NCBI GenBank assembly: GCA_023665605.1
Contig: JAMPDP010000001.1
Location: 1,495,702-1,559,701 of the forward strand
Direction of reading: 5' to 3'
Source of the DNA: Candidatus Amulumruptor caecigallinarius
Lineage (GTDB): Bacteria; Bacteroidota; Bacteroidia; Bacteroidales; Muribaculaceae
Length of the DNA stretch: 64,000 nt
Shown here one piece after another: positions 27,835 to 36,235 of this stretch; positions within the stretch are counted from its first letter, which is position 1, and each line of letters starts with the position of its first letter. The translations under genes were made by a program, and so were the position numbers. Under the pieces are notes generated by a model that searched no databases, had not been told where the DNA came from, and worked only from the letters and a program-made list of their open reading frames with translations.

Positions 27835-29579
27835 AAAACAAACCAATCATCTATCAGCTCATACCCCGCCTTTTCACCAACCTCAACGACCATTGCATCC
27901 CCAATGGCTCCATCCTGCAGAACGGCTCGGGTAAGCTCAACGACATCACCCCCCTGGTGCTCAAATCCATCAAGGAGCTGGGCGTGACACACGTGTGGTA
28001 CACCGGCGTGATCGAACACGCCCACACCGCAGACTACACCCGCTACGGCATAGCCCGCAATAACCCCCACATCATCAAGGGTAAGGCCGGCTCGCCCTAC
28101 GCCATCACCGACTACTACGACATAGACCCTGACATCGCCGTGGATGTGGACCGCCGCATGGACGAGTTCGAGGAGCTGGTGACACGCACACACGATGCCG
28201 GCATGGATGTAATCATCGACTTCGTGCCCAACCACGTAGGCCGCCAGTATCACTCTGACGTGGCTCCCGCCGGGGTCGATGACCTCGGTGCACATGACGA
28301 CACCAACCTCTACTTCGGCCGCGACAACAACTTCTACTACATCCCCCGCCAGCTCTTTGCCCCTAACATTGACCTGGGCACCGGCAAGGATGCCTACATC
28401 GAGTTTCCCGCCAAAGCCACCGGCAACGACTGCTTCTCGGCCTTCCCCGGCGAGTATGACTGGTATGACACGGTGAAGCTCAACTACGGTGTGGACCACG
28501 GCGACGGCTCGCAGCACTTCGACCCGATTCCCGACACATGGTTCAAGATGCTCCACATCCTCCGCTTCTGGGCCTCAAAGGGGGTCGACGGGTTCCGCTG
28601 CGACATGGTTCATATGGTGCCCCTGGAGTTCTGGCACTGGGCCATTAACAACGTCAAGGAGAGCTACCCGCACGTGAAGTTCATCGCCGAAATATACGAC
28701 GTGAGCCTCTACCGCCCCTTCCTGAGCTTCGGCGGCTTCGACTACCTCTATGACAAGGTAAACCTCTACGACACCCTGCGCGGCGTGCAGTGCCACAACC
28801 ACTCGGCTGCCACACTCACCAACTGCTGGCAGACCGTCGAGGGCATCGCGCCCCATATGCTCAACTTCCTGGAGAACCATGACGAGCAGCGCTTCGGCTC
28901 ACCACAGTATGCCGGAGACCCCGCCAAGGTGATTCCCTCACTGGTGGTCAGCTCCATGATTTCCACCGGCCCGATGATGATCTACATGGGTCAGGAGATT
29001 GGCGAACAGGGCCTCGATGCCGAGGGTTACAGCGGCCGCGACGGGCGAACCACCATATTTGACTACTGGAGCATAGAGACCCTGCGCCGCTGGCTCAAGG
29101 GACTCAAGGATGGCGAAAGCACCCTCACGGGGCGCGAGCTCTGGCTCCGCAAGCTCTATCAGACCGTCCTCACCGCCTGCAACTCGGAGCGTGCCATCCG
29201 CGAGGGCCGCTTCTTTGACCTGATGTATGTCAACTACGACAACCCCTCGCTCAACCCCCACCGCCAGTACGTGTTCATGCGCTCCACCGCCGGCGAGACG
29301 CTGGTGATAGCCGCCAACTTCGGCAGCGAGAGCTGCGACCTGCGCATCAACATCCCTGACCACGCCTTTGACGTGCTCAACCTCCCTCAGGGCGAGTGTG
29401 TGGCCACCGACCTGCTCACCGGTGACACCATGCGCAAGCACTTCTCACCCACTGCCCCGTTCGAGACCTTCGTGCCACCCTACGACGCCGTTGTGTGGAA
29501 GGTGAAGCACCGCAACATCACCGACCCGGATGCCAAGGCTGCTCCCACCCGCGCCATGCGTGCCCGCAAGAAAGCCTGA
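27831..29579 (+). CDS. Cytoplasmic GH13 alpha-amylase family enzyme
   Basis: A 582-residue GH13 enzyme with no signal peptide, starting MKNKPIIYQLIPRLFTN. The four conserved regions are visible: DFVPNHVG (region I), GFRCDMVH with the nucleophile Asp (region II), AEIYD with the acid/base Glu (region III) and FLENHDEQRFG (region IV). A beta-sandwich C-domain ends the protein. It would act on maltodextrins or glycogen inside the cell; exact specificity (amylase, maltogenic or transglycosylating) cannot be read off. The start overlaps the patatin stop. It differs strongly from the secreted amylase at 4031, which has binding modules and a sorting tail. Confidence 0.88.
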   Translation: MKNKPIIYQLIPRLFTNLNDHCIPNGSILQNGSGKLNDITPLVLKSIKELGVTHVWYTGVIEHAHTADYTRYGIARNNPHIIKGKAGSPYAITDYYDIDPDIAVDVDRRMDEFEELVTRTHDAGMDVIIDFVPNHVGRQYHSDVAPAGVDDLGAHDDTNLYFGRDNNFYYIPRQLFAPNIDLGTGKDAYIEFPAKATGNDCFSAFPGEYDWYDTVKLNYGVDHGDGSQHFDPIPDTWFKMLHILRFWASKGVDGFRCDMVHMVPLEFWHWAINNVKESYPHVKFIAEIYDVSLYRPFLSFGGFDYLYDKVNLYDTLRGVQCHNHSAATLTNCWQTVEGIAPHMLNFLENHDEQRFGSPQYAGDPAKVIPSLVVSSMISTGPMMIYMGQEIGEQGLDAEGYSGRDGRTTIFDYWSIETLRRWLKGLKDGESTLTGRELWLRKLYQTVLTACNSERAIREGRFFDLMYVNYDNPSLNPHRQYVFMRSTAGETLVIAANFGSESCDLRINIPDHAFDVLNLPQGECVATDLLTGDTMRKHFSPTAPFETFVPPYDAVVWKVKHRNITDPDAKAAPTRAMRARKKA

Positions 29580-29633
29580 TAAGTTACCCACATCGACAAT
29601 CTACAATTACATACCACCAATCATATCTCTTAT

Positions 29634-30566
29634 ATGACACCGTACAAAATCTTTTCCGGCACCAACTCCCGTTATATGGCCGAGGAAATCTGCAAGGACC
29701 TCGGCGTGAAGCTTGGTGAGATGAACATCCAGCGCTTCGCCGACGGCGAGTTTGAAGTGTCGTTTGAGGAGTCAATCCGCGGTTGCGAGGTGTATCTTGT
29801 GCAGTCAACGTTCCCCAACAGCGACAACCTCATGGAGCTCCTGCTCATGATTGACGCCGCCAAGCGCGCCTCTGCCAAGACCATCGCTGCCGTGATGCCC
29901 TACTTCGGCTGGGCCCGCCAGGACCGTAAGGACAAGCCGCGCGTGAGCATCGCTGCCAAGCTCGTCGCCGACCTGCTGATGGCTGCCGGGGTTGACCGCG
30001 TGATCACCATGGACCTCCACGCCGACCAGATTCAGGGATTCTTTGACGTCCCCGTGGACCACCTCTACGCTTCGTCGGTGTTCATCCCCTACATCCAGAG
30101 CCTCAACCTGGAGAACCTCGTCATCGCCACCCCCGACGTGGGCGGCGCAAAGCGTGCCAACAACTACGCCAAGTATCTCAACGTGCCCCTGGTGCTCTGC
30201 CACAAGCAGCGCGCCAAGGCTAACGTCGTTGAGTCTATGACCGTAATCGGCGACGTCAAGGACAAGAACGTTATCCTCATCGACGATATGGTCGACACAG
30301 CCGGCACCATCACCAAGGCTGCTGACCTGATGCTCGCCAACGGCGCCAAGAGCGTACGCGCCCTCGCAAGCCATGCCATCATGAGCGACCCCGCCACACA
30401 GCGCGTCAACGACAGCGGCCTCACCGAGATGATTTTCACCAACAGCATCCCCTACACCAAGGAGTGCCCCAAGTGCACCATCATCAGCGTGGCTCATCTC
30501 TTTGCCGACACCATCCGCCGCGTGCATGACTGCCAGTCCATCTCCAGCCAGTATCTAATCAAGTAA
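29634..30566 (+). CDS. prs: Ribose-phosphate diphosphokinase (PRPP synthase)
   Basis: A 310-residue class I PRPP synthase making PRPP from ribose 5-phosphate and ATP for purine, pyrimidine, His and Trp synthesis. Visible hallmarks are FSGTNSRYMAEEI, FADGEFEVSFEESIRG, MPYFGWARQDRKDKPR, the metal site VITMDLHADQIQGFFD and the PRPP-binding loop VILIDDMVDTAGTI. Length is standard. It is 54 bases downstream of the GH13 gene and followed by a hairpin. Confidence 0.96.
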   Translation: MTPYKIFSGTNSRYMAEEICKDLGVKLGEMNIQRFADGEFEVSFEESIRGCEVYLVQSTFPNSDNLMELLLMIDAAKRASAKTIAAVMPYFGWARQDRKDKPRVSIAAKLVADLLMAAGVDRVITMDLHADQIQGFFDVPVDHLYASSVFIPYIQSLNLENLVIATPDVGGAKRANNYAKYLNVPLVLCHKQRAKANVVESMTVIGDVKDKNVILIDDMVDTAGTITKAADLMLANGAKSVRALASHAIMSDPATQRVNDSGLTEMIFTNSIPYTKECPKCTIISVAHLFADTIRRVHDCQSISSQYLIK

Positions 30567-30597
30567 CGGCTCCGCCGCTCACTGACTCACACACCAC

Positions 30598-30634
30598 CCG
30601 GGGAGCTGTCCGCACGCTGCGGGTCGCTCCCCGG
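30598..30634 (+). terminator. GC hairpin after prs
   Basis: CCGGGGAGC (30598-30606) pairs perfectly with GCTCCCCGG (30626-30634). There is no U-run after it. It lies between prs and porQ and probably ends the prs transcript. Confidence 0.45.
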
Positions 30635-30688
30635 AGTGCGTGTCGCCGGAATATACTAATCAGCCGTTGAGCTACGTTATATTATTGT

Positions 30689-31723
30689 ATGAAACCAACC
30701 ATGACCGGCCGCGGCCGGACGGCTCTGGCAGCCCTCGCCCTATGCGCTGCCGCCACTCTCCCCTGTCGCGCCGCCGACAGCTCGCCGGCCTATAACTTCC
30801 TCAACATCACCTCATCCGCCAAAGCCTATGGCTTGGGCGGTGTCAACATATCCGCCATCGGGGCCGGCCTCGACATGGTGGAGCAGAACCCCGCGCTCAT
30901 AGGCCCCGAGATTGGGGCCGCTGCGTCGGTCAACTACACGCGCTGGTTCGGCAACAGCAACTTCACCGGACTGAAGTTCGGCCACCGCGCCACTGACCGC
31001 AGCGCCTATGCCGTCGGGCTGCAATACTTCGGCTACGGCACCTTCCACGGCTATGACGAGACAGGAGCCCCGCTGGGCGACTTCACCTCGCAGGATGTGG
31101 TGTTCTCAGGCACATACTCCCATGACTTCACCGACCGCCTGCGCGGTGGTGCCACACTCAAGATGGCTTACAGCTCTTATGAGAGCTACTCGGCTCTCGC
31201 CATCGCCACTGACCTGGGCATCAACTACTATGATGACGAACATGACCTCTCGCTATCTGTCACGGTGATGAACCTCGGCGGTCAGGTCAAGCGCTTCACC
31301 GATGCCTATGACCGCCTCCCCGTGGATGTGCGTCTGGGGTGGTCGCAGCAGTTCGGCACATTCCCCGTGCGCTGGAATGTCACCGCCTGGAACCTCACCA
31401 AGTGGAAGCTACCCTACTGGGACAACGGCGACGGCACCGAACCCGCCGAGCGCAAGGATTCATTCGGCAGCAACCTGTTCCGCCATCTGGTGTTCGGTGC
31501 CGATATAGTGCCCTCGGATCGCTTCTACCTCTCCCTGGGCTATAACTACAAGACCCGCACCGACATGAGCACCTATGACCGCAACTTCTTCTCCGGCATC
31601 TACTTGGGCGCGGGTGTCAATGTGGATATGTTTGCTCTCAACCTCGCCTTCTCACAGCCCCACACCGGTGGCACCACTCTGATGTTCAACCTCAGCACCG
31701 ACCTGTCTAAATTCCTCAAATGA
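30689..31723 (+). CDS. porQ: Type IX secretion system protein PorQ
   Basis: A 344-residue outer-membrane beta-barrel-type protein. The signal peptide is residues 1-28 (ending CRAAD). YNFLNITSSAKAYGLGGVNIS and EQNPALIGPEIG match the PorQ start, and the rest alternates aromatic beta strands, for example GLQYFGYGTFHGYDETG and FYLSLGYNYKTR. In Porphyromonas, PorQ is required for type IX secretion and is thought to act with the sortase PorU/PorV complex. Three secreted proteins in this window carry T9SS-like tails. Its stop overlaps the cmk start (ATGA), as in other Bacteroidetes where porQ precedes cmk. Confidence 0.88.
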   Translation: MKPTMTGRGRTALAALALCAAATLPCRAADSSPAYNFLNITSSAKAYGLGGVNISAIGAGLDMVEQNPALIGPEIGAAASVNYTRWFGNSNFTGLKFGHRATDRSAYAVGLQYFGYGTFHGYDETGAPLGDFTSQDVVFSGTYSHDFTDRLRGGATLKMAYSSYESYSALAIATDLGINYYDDEHDLSLSVTVMNLGGQVKRFTDAYDRLPVDVRLGWSQQFGTFPVRWNVTAWNLTKWKLPYWDNGDGTEPAERKDSFGSNLFRHLVFGADIVPSDRFYLSLGYNYKTRTDMSTYDRNFFSGIYLGAGVNVDMFALNLAFSQPHTGGTTLMFNLSTDLSKFLK

Positions 31724-32460
31724 CACCCTCCAGCGTCAACACCGCGACCCCGTCGGCCGCGCCTCTGATCACCATAGCCATTGACGGCTACTCATCATCC
31801 GGCAAAAGCTCAATGGCCAAGCAGCTTGCCCGCGAGATAGGCTACCGCTACATCGACTCCGGAGCAATGTATCGCGCCGTGACGCTTGCCGCCATCCGTG
31901 CCGGAGCGTTTGATGCCGCCGGCACCCTTGATGTCAACGCACTGCTCGCACTGCTCCCGGAGCTGAAGATTGACTTCCGCGCCACTCCCGGCGGCCAGCA
32001 CACACTGCTCAACGGTGAGGATGTGGAGACCGACATTCGCTCCATGGCCGTGGCCTCCAAAGTGAGCCTCGTGGCGGAAATCGGGCAGGTGCGCCGAGCC
32101 CTTACCGCCCTCCAGCAGTCATACGGCAAGGAGGGTGGCATAGTGATGGATGGCCGCGACATCGGCACCACGGTGTTCCCCGGCGCGCAGATGAAGGTGT
32201 TTGTCACCGCCTCGCCGGAGACACGTGCCCGCCGTCGCTTCAAGGAGCTTACTGACAAGGGGTTGAACACCACCTATGAGGAGGTGTTGGCCAATGTCAT
32301 CAGCCGCGACCACATCGACGAAACGCGCGCCGAGAGCCCCCTGCGTCGTGCCGACGATGCCAAGGTGCTCGACAACTCCTCCCTCACTCCGGCTCAGCAG
32401 GATGAGTGGCTTATGAACCTGTACCACAACACCATCGCCGCCCTTGCTCGTGAGGATTGA
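31720..32460 (+). CDS. cmk: (d)CMP kinase
   Basis: A 246-residue cytidylate kinase phosphorylating CMP and dCMP with ATP. The P-loop IDGYSSSGKSSMAKQLA lies at about 19-35, followed by YRYIDSGAMYRAVTLAA, the CMP-binding block IVMDGRDIGTTVFPGA and the lid region RARRRFKELTDKG. Its length is at the long end of the family because of an N-terminal extension of about 15 residues rich in Ser, Thr and Pro; the extension might be non-coding if a later start is used, but no other start is closer. It overlaps porQ upstream and ispH downstream. Confidence 0.94.
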   Translation: MTPSSVNTATPSAAPLITIAIDGYSSSGKSSMAKQLAREIGYRYIDSGAMYRAVTLAAIRAGAFDAAGTLDVNALLALLPELKIDFRATPGGQHTLLNGEDVETDIRSMAVASKVSLVAEIGQVRRALTALQQSYGKEGGIVMDGRDIGTTVFPGAQMKVFVTASPETRARRRFKELTDKGLNTTYEEVLANVISRDHIDETRAESPLRRADDAKVLDNSSLTPAQQDEWLMNLYHNTIAALARED

Positions 32461-33319
32461 GATAGACCCCGGAAGCGGCTTCTGCAACGGTGTGGTGTCG
32501 GCCATCCGTAAGGCGGAGGCGGAACTCAGCAAGGGGGGTATCCTCTACTGTCTGGGCGACATCGTGCACAACTCTGACGAAGTGGAGCGCCTGCGCGCCA
32601 AGGGTCTTGTCACCATCAGCCATGAGCAGCTGGCAGAACTGCATGATGCCAAGGTGCTCCTACGTGCCCACGGCGAACCTCCATCTACCTACGAGCTGGC
32701 GCGCCGCAACAATATCGAGATTATAGACGCCACATGCCCGGTGGTGCTCAAGCTCCAGCAGCGCATCAAGCAGGCATACGATGCCGGCGGCACTGACTCC
32801 ACCATAGTGATTTACGGCAAGAATGGCCACGCTGAGGTCAACGGCCTCGTGGGGCAGACCGCCGGACGCGCCATTGTGGTGGAGAGCGTTGCTGACCTTG
32901 ATGCTGTGCCCGCCGACCGTCCCGTGGAGCTGTATTCGCAGACCACCAAGAGCACCGAGGGCCTCAGCCTCATAGCCGAGGGCCTCCGTGAGCGCCTGCG
33001 CCCGGATGTGACGCTCAACACCCACGACACCGTGTGCCGTCAGGTAAGCTCGCGCGTGCAGAAGCTCCGCGACTTCGCCGCCGCCCATGATGCCATCATC
33101 TTCGTCAGCGGAGCCAAGAGTTCCAACGGCCGCATCCTGTTCAACGAATGCAAGCAGGTGAATCCGCGCACATATATGGTGAGCGACGTTCGCGCCTTTG
33201 ACCCCGACACTGTGGCAGATGCCGCCAGCGTAGGCATCTGCGGCGCCACCTCAACCCCCCGCTGGCTTATGGAGGCTGTCCGCGCACGCCTCGCCGAAGC
33301 CTTCTCTGCCAATGGATAA
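32450..33319 (+). CDS. ispH: 4-hydroxy-3-methylbut-2-enyl diphosphate reductase
   Basis: A 289-residue iron-sulfur enzyme, last step of the MEP isoprenoid pathway. The three cluster cysteines are in SGFCNGVVSAI (about 12), DATCPVVLKLQ (about 95) and VGICGATSTP (about 262 on). I take GTG at 32450 (MRIEIDPGSGFC), which gives the standard N-terminus; TTG at 32444 is the next alternative. Either start lies inside the cmk end, so the two genes are coupled. It overlaps the exonuclease gene by 8 bases. Confidence 0.94.
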   Translation: MRIEIDPGSGFCNGVVSAIRKAEAELSKGGILYCLGDIVHNSDEVERLRAKGLVTISHEQLAELHDAKVLLRAHGEPPSTYELARRNNIEIIDATCPVVLKLQQRIKQAYDAGGTDSTIVIYGKNGHAEVNGLVGQTAGRAIVVESVADLDAVPADRPVELYSQTTKSTEGLSLIAEGLRERLRPDVTLNTHDTVCRQVSSRVQKLRDFAAAHDAIIFVSGAKSSNGRILFNECKQVNPRTYMVSDVRAFDPDTVADAASVGICGATSTPRWLMEAVRARLAEAFSANG

Positions 33320-33812
33320 CTTCGTAGCCGTTGATGTGGAGACCGCCAACGGTGAGCCCACCTCTGTGTGTGCCATCGGTGCTGTCAAGGTGGTGGACGG
33401 GGTGATTACTGACCGCTTCTACGAGCTTGTCAAGCCGGAGCCTGACTACTTCTACCGTTATTTCACGGAGGAGATTCACGGCATCGGCCCGGCCGACGTA
33501 GAATCTGCCCGCGGCTTCAACGAGGTGTGGCGCGACCTTGACCGACTCATCGGCGACCTCCCCTTGGTGGCCCACAACAAGGCTTTCGACGAGCGGTGCA
33601 TCCGTGCGTGCCATCGCTGCTATTCAATGGATTACCCGGATTACCCCTTCTACTGCACGCTCCAGAAGTCACGCCGCACCATTCCACGCGCTCTGATAGG
33701 CTCCCACTCTCTCCCCGTAGTGTGTGACTTTCTGGGCATCCCTTTCACCAACCATCACAACGCGCTCGCCGATGCCGAGGCGTGCGCCAAAATCGCCATG
33801 ACACTGTTATGA
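33312..33812 (+). CDS. DnaQ-like 3'-5' exonuclease
   Basis: A 166-residue DEDDh-family exonuclease domain standing alone. Exo I is VAVDVETANG (Asp8, Glu10), Exo II is in LPLVAHNKAFDERCI, and Exo III is HHNALADAEACAKIA with His and Asp. The size equals one exonuclease domain, so it may act as a proofreading-type subunit, an oligoribonuclease-like enzyme or a tRNA/DNA repair nuclease. The gene overlaps ispH upstream and the lipoprotein gene downstream by a few bases. Confidence 0.9.
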   Translation: MDNFVAVDVETANGEPTSVCAIGAVKVVDGVITDRFYELVKPEPDYFYRYFTEEIHGIGPADVESARGFNEVWRDLDRLIGDLPLVAHNKAFDERCIRACHRCYSMDYPDYPFYCTLQKSRRTIPRALIGSHSLPVVCDFLGIPFTNHHNALADAEACAKIAMTLL

Positions 33813-34183
33813 TGCTCACCCGCTTTATCTGCACACCATCCACAAGTGTCTTCACCCGCCGTCTGCGCCTCTTAGCCCTCGCGGCCGGCATAGTCACCGG
33901 CGCGGCATTGGCAGGATGCAGCTCCGCGCCGGCCGGCAACGGAGCCACCGTGGATGCCGCGCAGCAGAAACGCGCCTGGCAGGTGGGGCATGACGATGCC
34001 GAGGCCATGCTTGACCAGTGCAAGGAGCCCGCGGAGCTGCGCCTGCGCCTCCTCGAGGTGCGCTCACGCATCACCACCATCCGGACACACGTGAGCCCCG
34101 AAGCCGCCGATGACTATGAGCAAGGCTTCCGCACCGCACTCGAACAGCGCGGCGACACCCTCGCCCACCATCTCTTCAACTGA
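33809..34183 (+). CDS. Small lipoprotein of unknown function
   Basis: A 124-residue protein with an N-terminal basic stretch, a hydrophobic core and the lipobox LAGC (Cys at about 36), so it is a membrane-anchored lipoprotein. The mature part is mostly helical and charged (QQKRAWQVGHDDAEAML, RLRLLEVRSRITTIR). The start ATG at 33809 overlaps the exonuclease stop (TTATGATG). I recognise no family. It is the last gene of the porQ-cmk-ispH-exonuclease run. Confidence 0.7.
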   Translation: MMLTRFICTPSTSVFTRRLRLLALAAGIVTGAALAGCSSAPAGNGATVDAAQQKRAWQVGHDDAEAMLDQCKEPAELRLRLLEVRSRITTIRTHVSPEAADDYEQGFRTALEQRGDTLAHHLFN

Positions 34184-34254
34184 CCTCGAAGCCGGAGGAG
34201 AAAAAAATTTCGATAAGCTGCGAAGTTGCGGGTTCACCGGCACGGTCGGTGCTG

Positions 34255-34262
34255 TAACTTTG
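34255..34262 (+). promoter_or_regulatory. Upstream -7 box candidate for the arg operon
   Basis: TAACTTTG matches TAnnTTTG. It is the farther of two such boxes before the first arginine gene. No TTG lies at the usual spacing. Confidence 0.35.
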
Positions 34263-34326
34263 TACCCGCAAGGCACGGTTTGTGAGGGATTGTTACTTTA
34301 CAGCCCGTTTTGCCGAATTTTTTGCT

Positions 34327-34334
34327 TAACTTTG
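34327..34334 (+). promoter_or_regulatory. Near -7 box for the arg operon
   Basis: TAACTTTG matches TAnnTTTG, 42 bases before the start of the acyltransferase gene. The tandem with 34255-34262 suggests two starts or a regulated promoter. I see no obvious ARG-box palindrome, though this was checked by eye only. Confidence 0.5.
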
Positions 34335-34376
34335 CAGCTTGAAGCATAGTTTAATTGTCTAAGGTAAGTTTTTTAG

Positions 34377-34997
34377 ATGAACAATGATCAGGTTTCGGTG
34401 ATATTTGCCACTGAGGAGCATATCAAATACGCCGAACACATCGTCAACCTCATTTACGAGTCGGCTCTGCAGCGAGGCACCGGCATTGCCCGCCGCAGCC
34501 CAAAGTATATCGAGGACAAAATCCGTGGCGGCAAAGCCGTGGTGGCCATGTACGGCGACCGGCTGATCGGATTCAGCTACATCGAGAGCTGGGGCCACGG
34601 AGACTATGTGGCCACCAGCGGCCTCATTGTCGATCCGGAGTTCCGCAAGCTCGGCCTGGCCGGGCGCATCAAGAACAAGACCTTTGAACTTGCCCGACGA
34701 CGATTTCCCTACGCCAAGATTTTCTCCATCACCACCTCTCTGCCGGTGATGAAGCTCAACTCGCGCCTGGGCTACGAGCCCGTGACGTTCTCCGAACTCC
34801 CTCAGGAGGATGAGTTCTGGAACGGATGTCAGGGATGCGTCAACTACGACATCCTGATGCGCAACAATCGCACCCGCTGCCTCTGCTACGGTATGCTCTA
34901 TGACCCCAAGGCCGAGCTCAAGAAGCAGTCTTGGTTCACCCCTTACCGCACATGGATAGCTACCGGTGTGCGCAAGCTCTTTCACCTCAAGAAGTAA
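34377..34997 (+). CDS. GNAT acyltransferase, probable first arginine enzyme
   Basis: A 206-residue GNAT-family protein. The acyl-CoA binding region is near 85-105 (SGLIVDPEFRKLGLAGRIKN), and the following strand KIFSITTSLPVMKLNSRLGYEPV is typical of GNAT enzymes. Being first in an otherwise complete arginine cluster, it is likely the glutamate N-acyltransferase, making N-acetyl- or, with the A90 ArgF' below, N-succinylglutamate. This gene type heads arginine clusters in Bacteroides too. Cysteine-rich residues (NGCQGCVNYD, RCLCYG) near 150-175 are unusual. Function inferred from place; substrate not proven. Confidence 0.75.
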   Translation: MNNDQVSVIFATEEHIKYAEHIVNLIYESALQRGTGIARRSPKYIEDKIRGGKAVVAMYGDRLIGFSYIESWGHGDYVATSGLIVDPEFRKLGLAGRIKNKTFELARRRFPYAKIFSITTSLPVMKLNSRLGYEPVTFSELPQEDEFWNGCQGCVNYDILMRNNRTRCLCYGMLYDPKAELKKQSWFTPYRTWIATGVRKLFHLKK

Positions 34998-35029
34998 TAA
35001 CCCCCACCCCACCATATAATATAAGCGCT

Positions 35030-36235
35030 ATGGACAAGAAGAAGAAAGTGGTGCTCGCCTTCAGCGGCGGCCTCGACACATCATTTGCCGCCAAGTATCT
35101 CTCCGAAGACCTCGGCTACGAGGTCCACACCGCACTGGCCAACACCGGCGGTTTCTCCGACGAGGAGCTCGAAAAGATTACCGAGAAGGCCCTCAAACTC
35201 GGTGCCGCGTCACACGTCAACCTTGACATCACGCAGGACTACTACGACAAGAGCATCCGCTACATGATAGCCGGCAACGTGCTCCGCAACGGCACATACC
35301 CCATCAGCGTTTCCTCCGAGCGCATCTTCCAGGCCATCGCCATCATCGAGTATGCCAAGAAGATTGGCGCCGATGCCGTGGCCCACGGCTCCACAGGTGC
35401 CGGCAACGACCAGGTGCGCTTTGACCTCACATTCCAGATTCTCGCTCCCGAGATTGAGATCATCACCCCTACCCGCGACATGACCCTCACCCGCGAGTAT
35501 GAGATAGACTACCTCCGCAAGCATGGCATCGACGCTGACTTCAAGAAGATGGAGTACTCCATCAACAAGGGTCTGTGGGGCACATCAATCGGCGGCAAGG
35601 AGACTCTTCACAGCGAGACCACACTCCCCGAGAACGCCTACCCCAGCCAGGTGACCGCTCAGGGCGAGGAGACTCTGAAGATTACCTTTGAGAAAGGTGA
35701 GATTGCCGCCGTCAACGGCAAGAAGTTCCCCAAGATGGTGGACGCCATCCGCGAGGTGGAGGCCATCGGCTCCAAGTACGGCATAGGCCGCGATATGCAC
35801 ATCGGCGACACCATCATCGGCATCAAGGGCCGCGTAGGCTTCGAGGCCGCAGGCCCCATCCTCATCATCGCCGCTCACAAGATGCTTGAGAAGCACACCC
35901 TCACCAAGTGGCAGCAGTACTGGAAGGACCAGATCGGCACATGGTACGGTATGTTCCTCCACGAGGCTCAGTATCTCGAACCGGTGATGCGTGACATGGA
36001 GAAGTTCCTCGAGAGCTCGCAGCAGAATGTCACCGGCACCGTGGAGATTACTCTCCGCCCCTACAGCTACACCCTGGTGGGTGTCGACTCTCCCTATGAC
36101 CTGATGAAGACCGACTTCGGCGAATACGGCGAGGTCAACAAGGCATGGAGTGCCGACGATGTCAAGGGCTTCACCAAGATCCTTGGCAACCAGATGAAGA
36201 TATTCTACAACGTTCAGGCCCGCAACAACAAGTGA
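35030..36235 (+). CDS. argG: Argininosuccinate synthase
   Basis: A 401-residue enzyme joining citrulline and aspartate with ATP. The start is at ATG 35030 (MDKKKKVVLAFSGGLDTS); the pyrophosphatase-type ATP loop AFSGGLDTS is at about 9-17. VAHGSTGAGNDQVRFD and SINKGLWGTSIGG are conserved substrate-binding blocks. The frame runs open upstream into the acyltransferase gene, but that part is not conserved. Its TGA overlaps the GTG start of argC (GTGA). Confidence 0.95.
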   Translation: MDKKKKVVLAFSGGLDTSFAAKYLSEDLGYEVHTALANTGGFSDEELEKITEKALKLGAASHVNLDITQDYYDKSIRYMIAGNVLRNGTYPISVSSERIFQAIAIIEYAKKIGADAVAHGSTGAGNDQVRFDLTFQILAPEIEIITPTRDMTLTREYEIDYLRKHGIDADFKKMEYSINKGLWGTSIGGKETLHSETTLPENAYPSQVTAQGEETLKITFEKGEIAAVNGKKFPKMVDAIREVEAIGSKYGIGRDMHIGDTIIGIKGRVGFEAAGPILIIAAHKMLEKHTLTKWQQYWKDQIGTWYGMFLHEAQYLEPVMRDMEKFLESSQQNVTGTVEITLRPYSYTLVGVDSPYDLMKTDFGEYGEVNKAWSADDVKGFTKILGNQMKIFYNVQARNNK

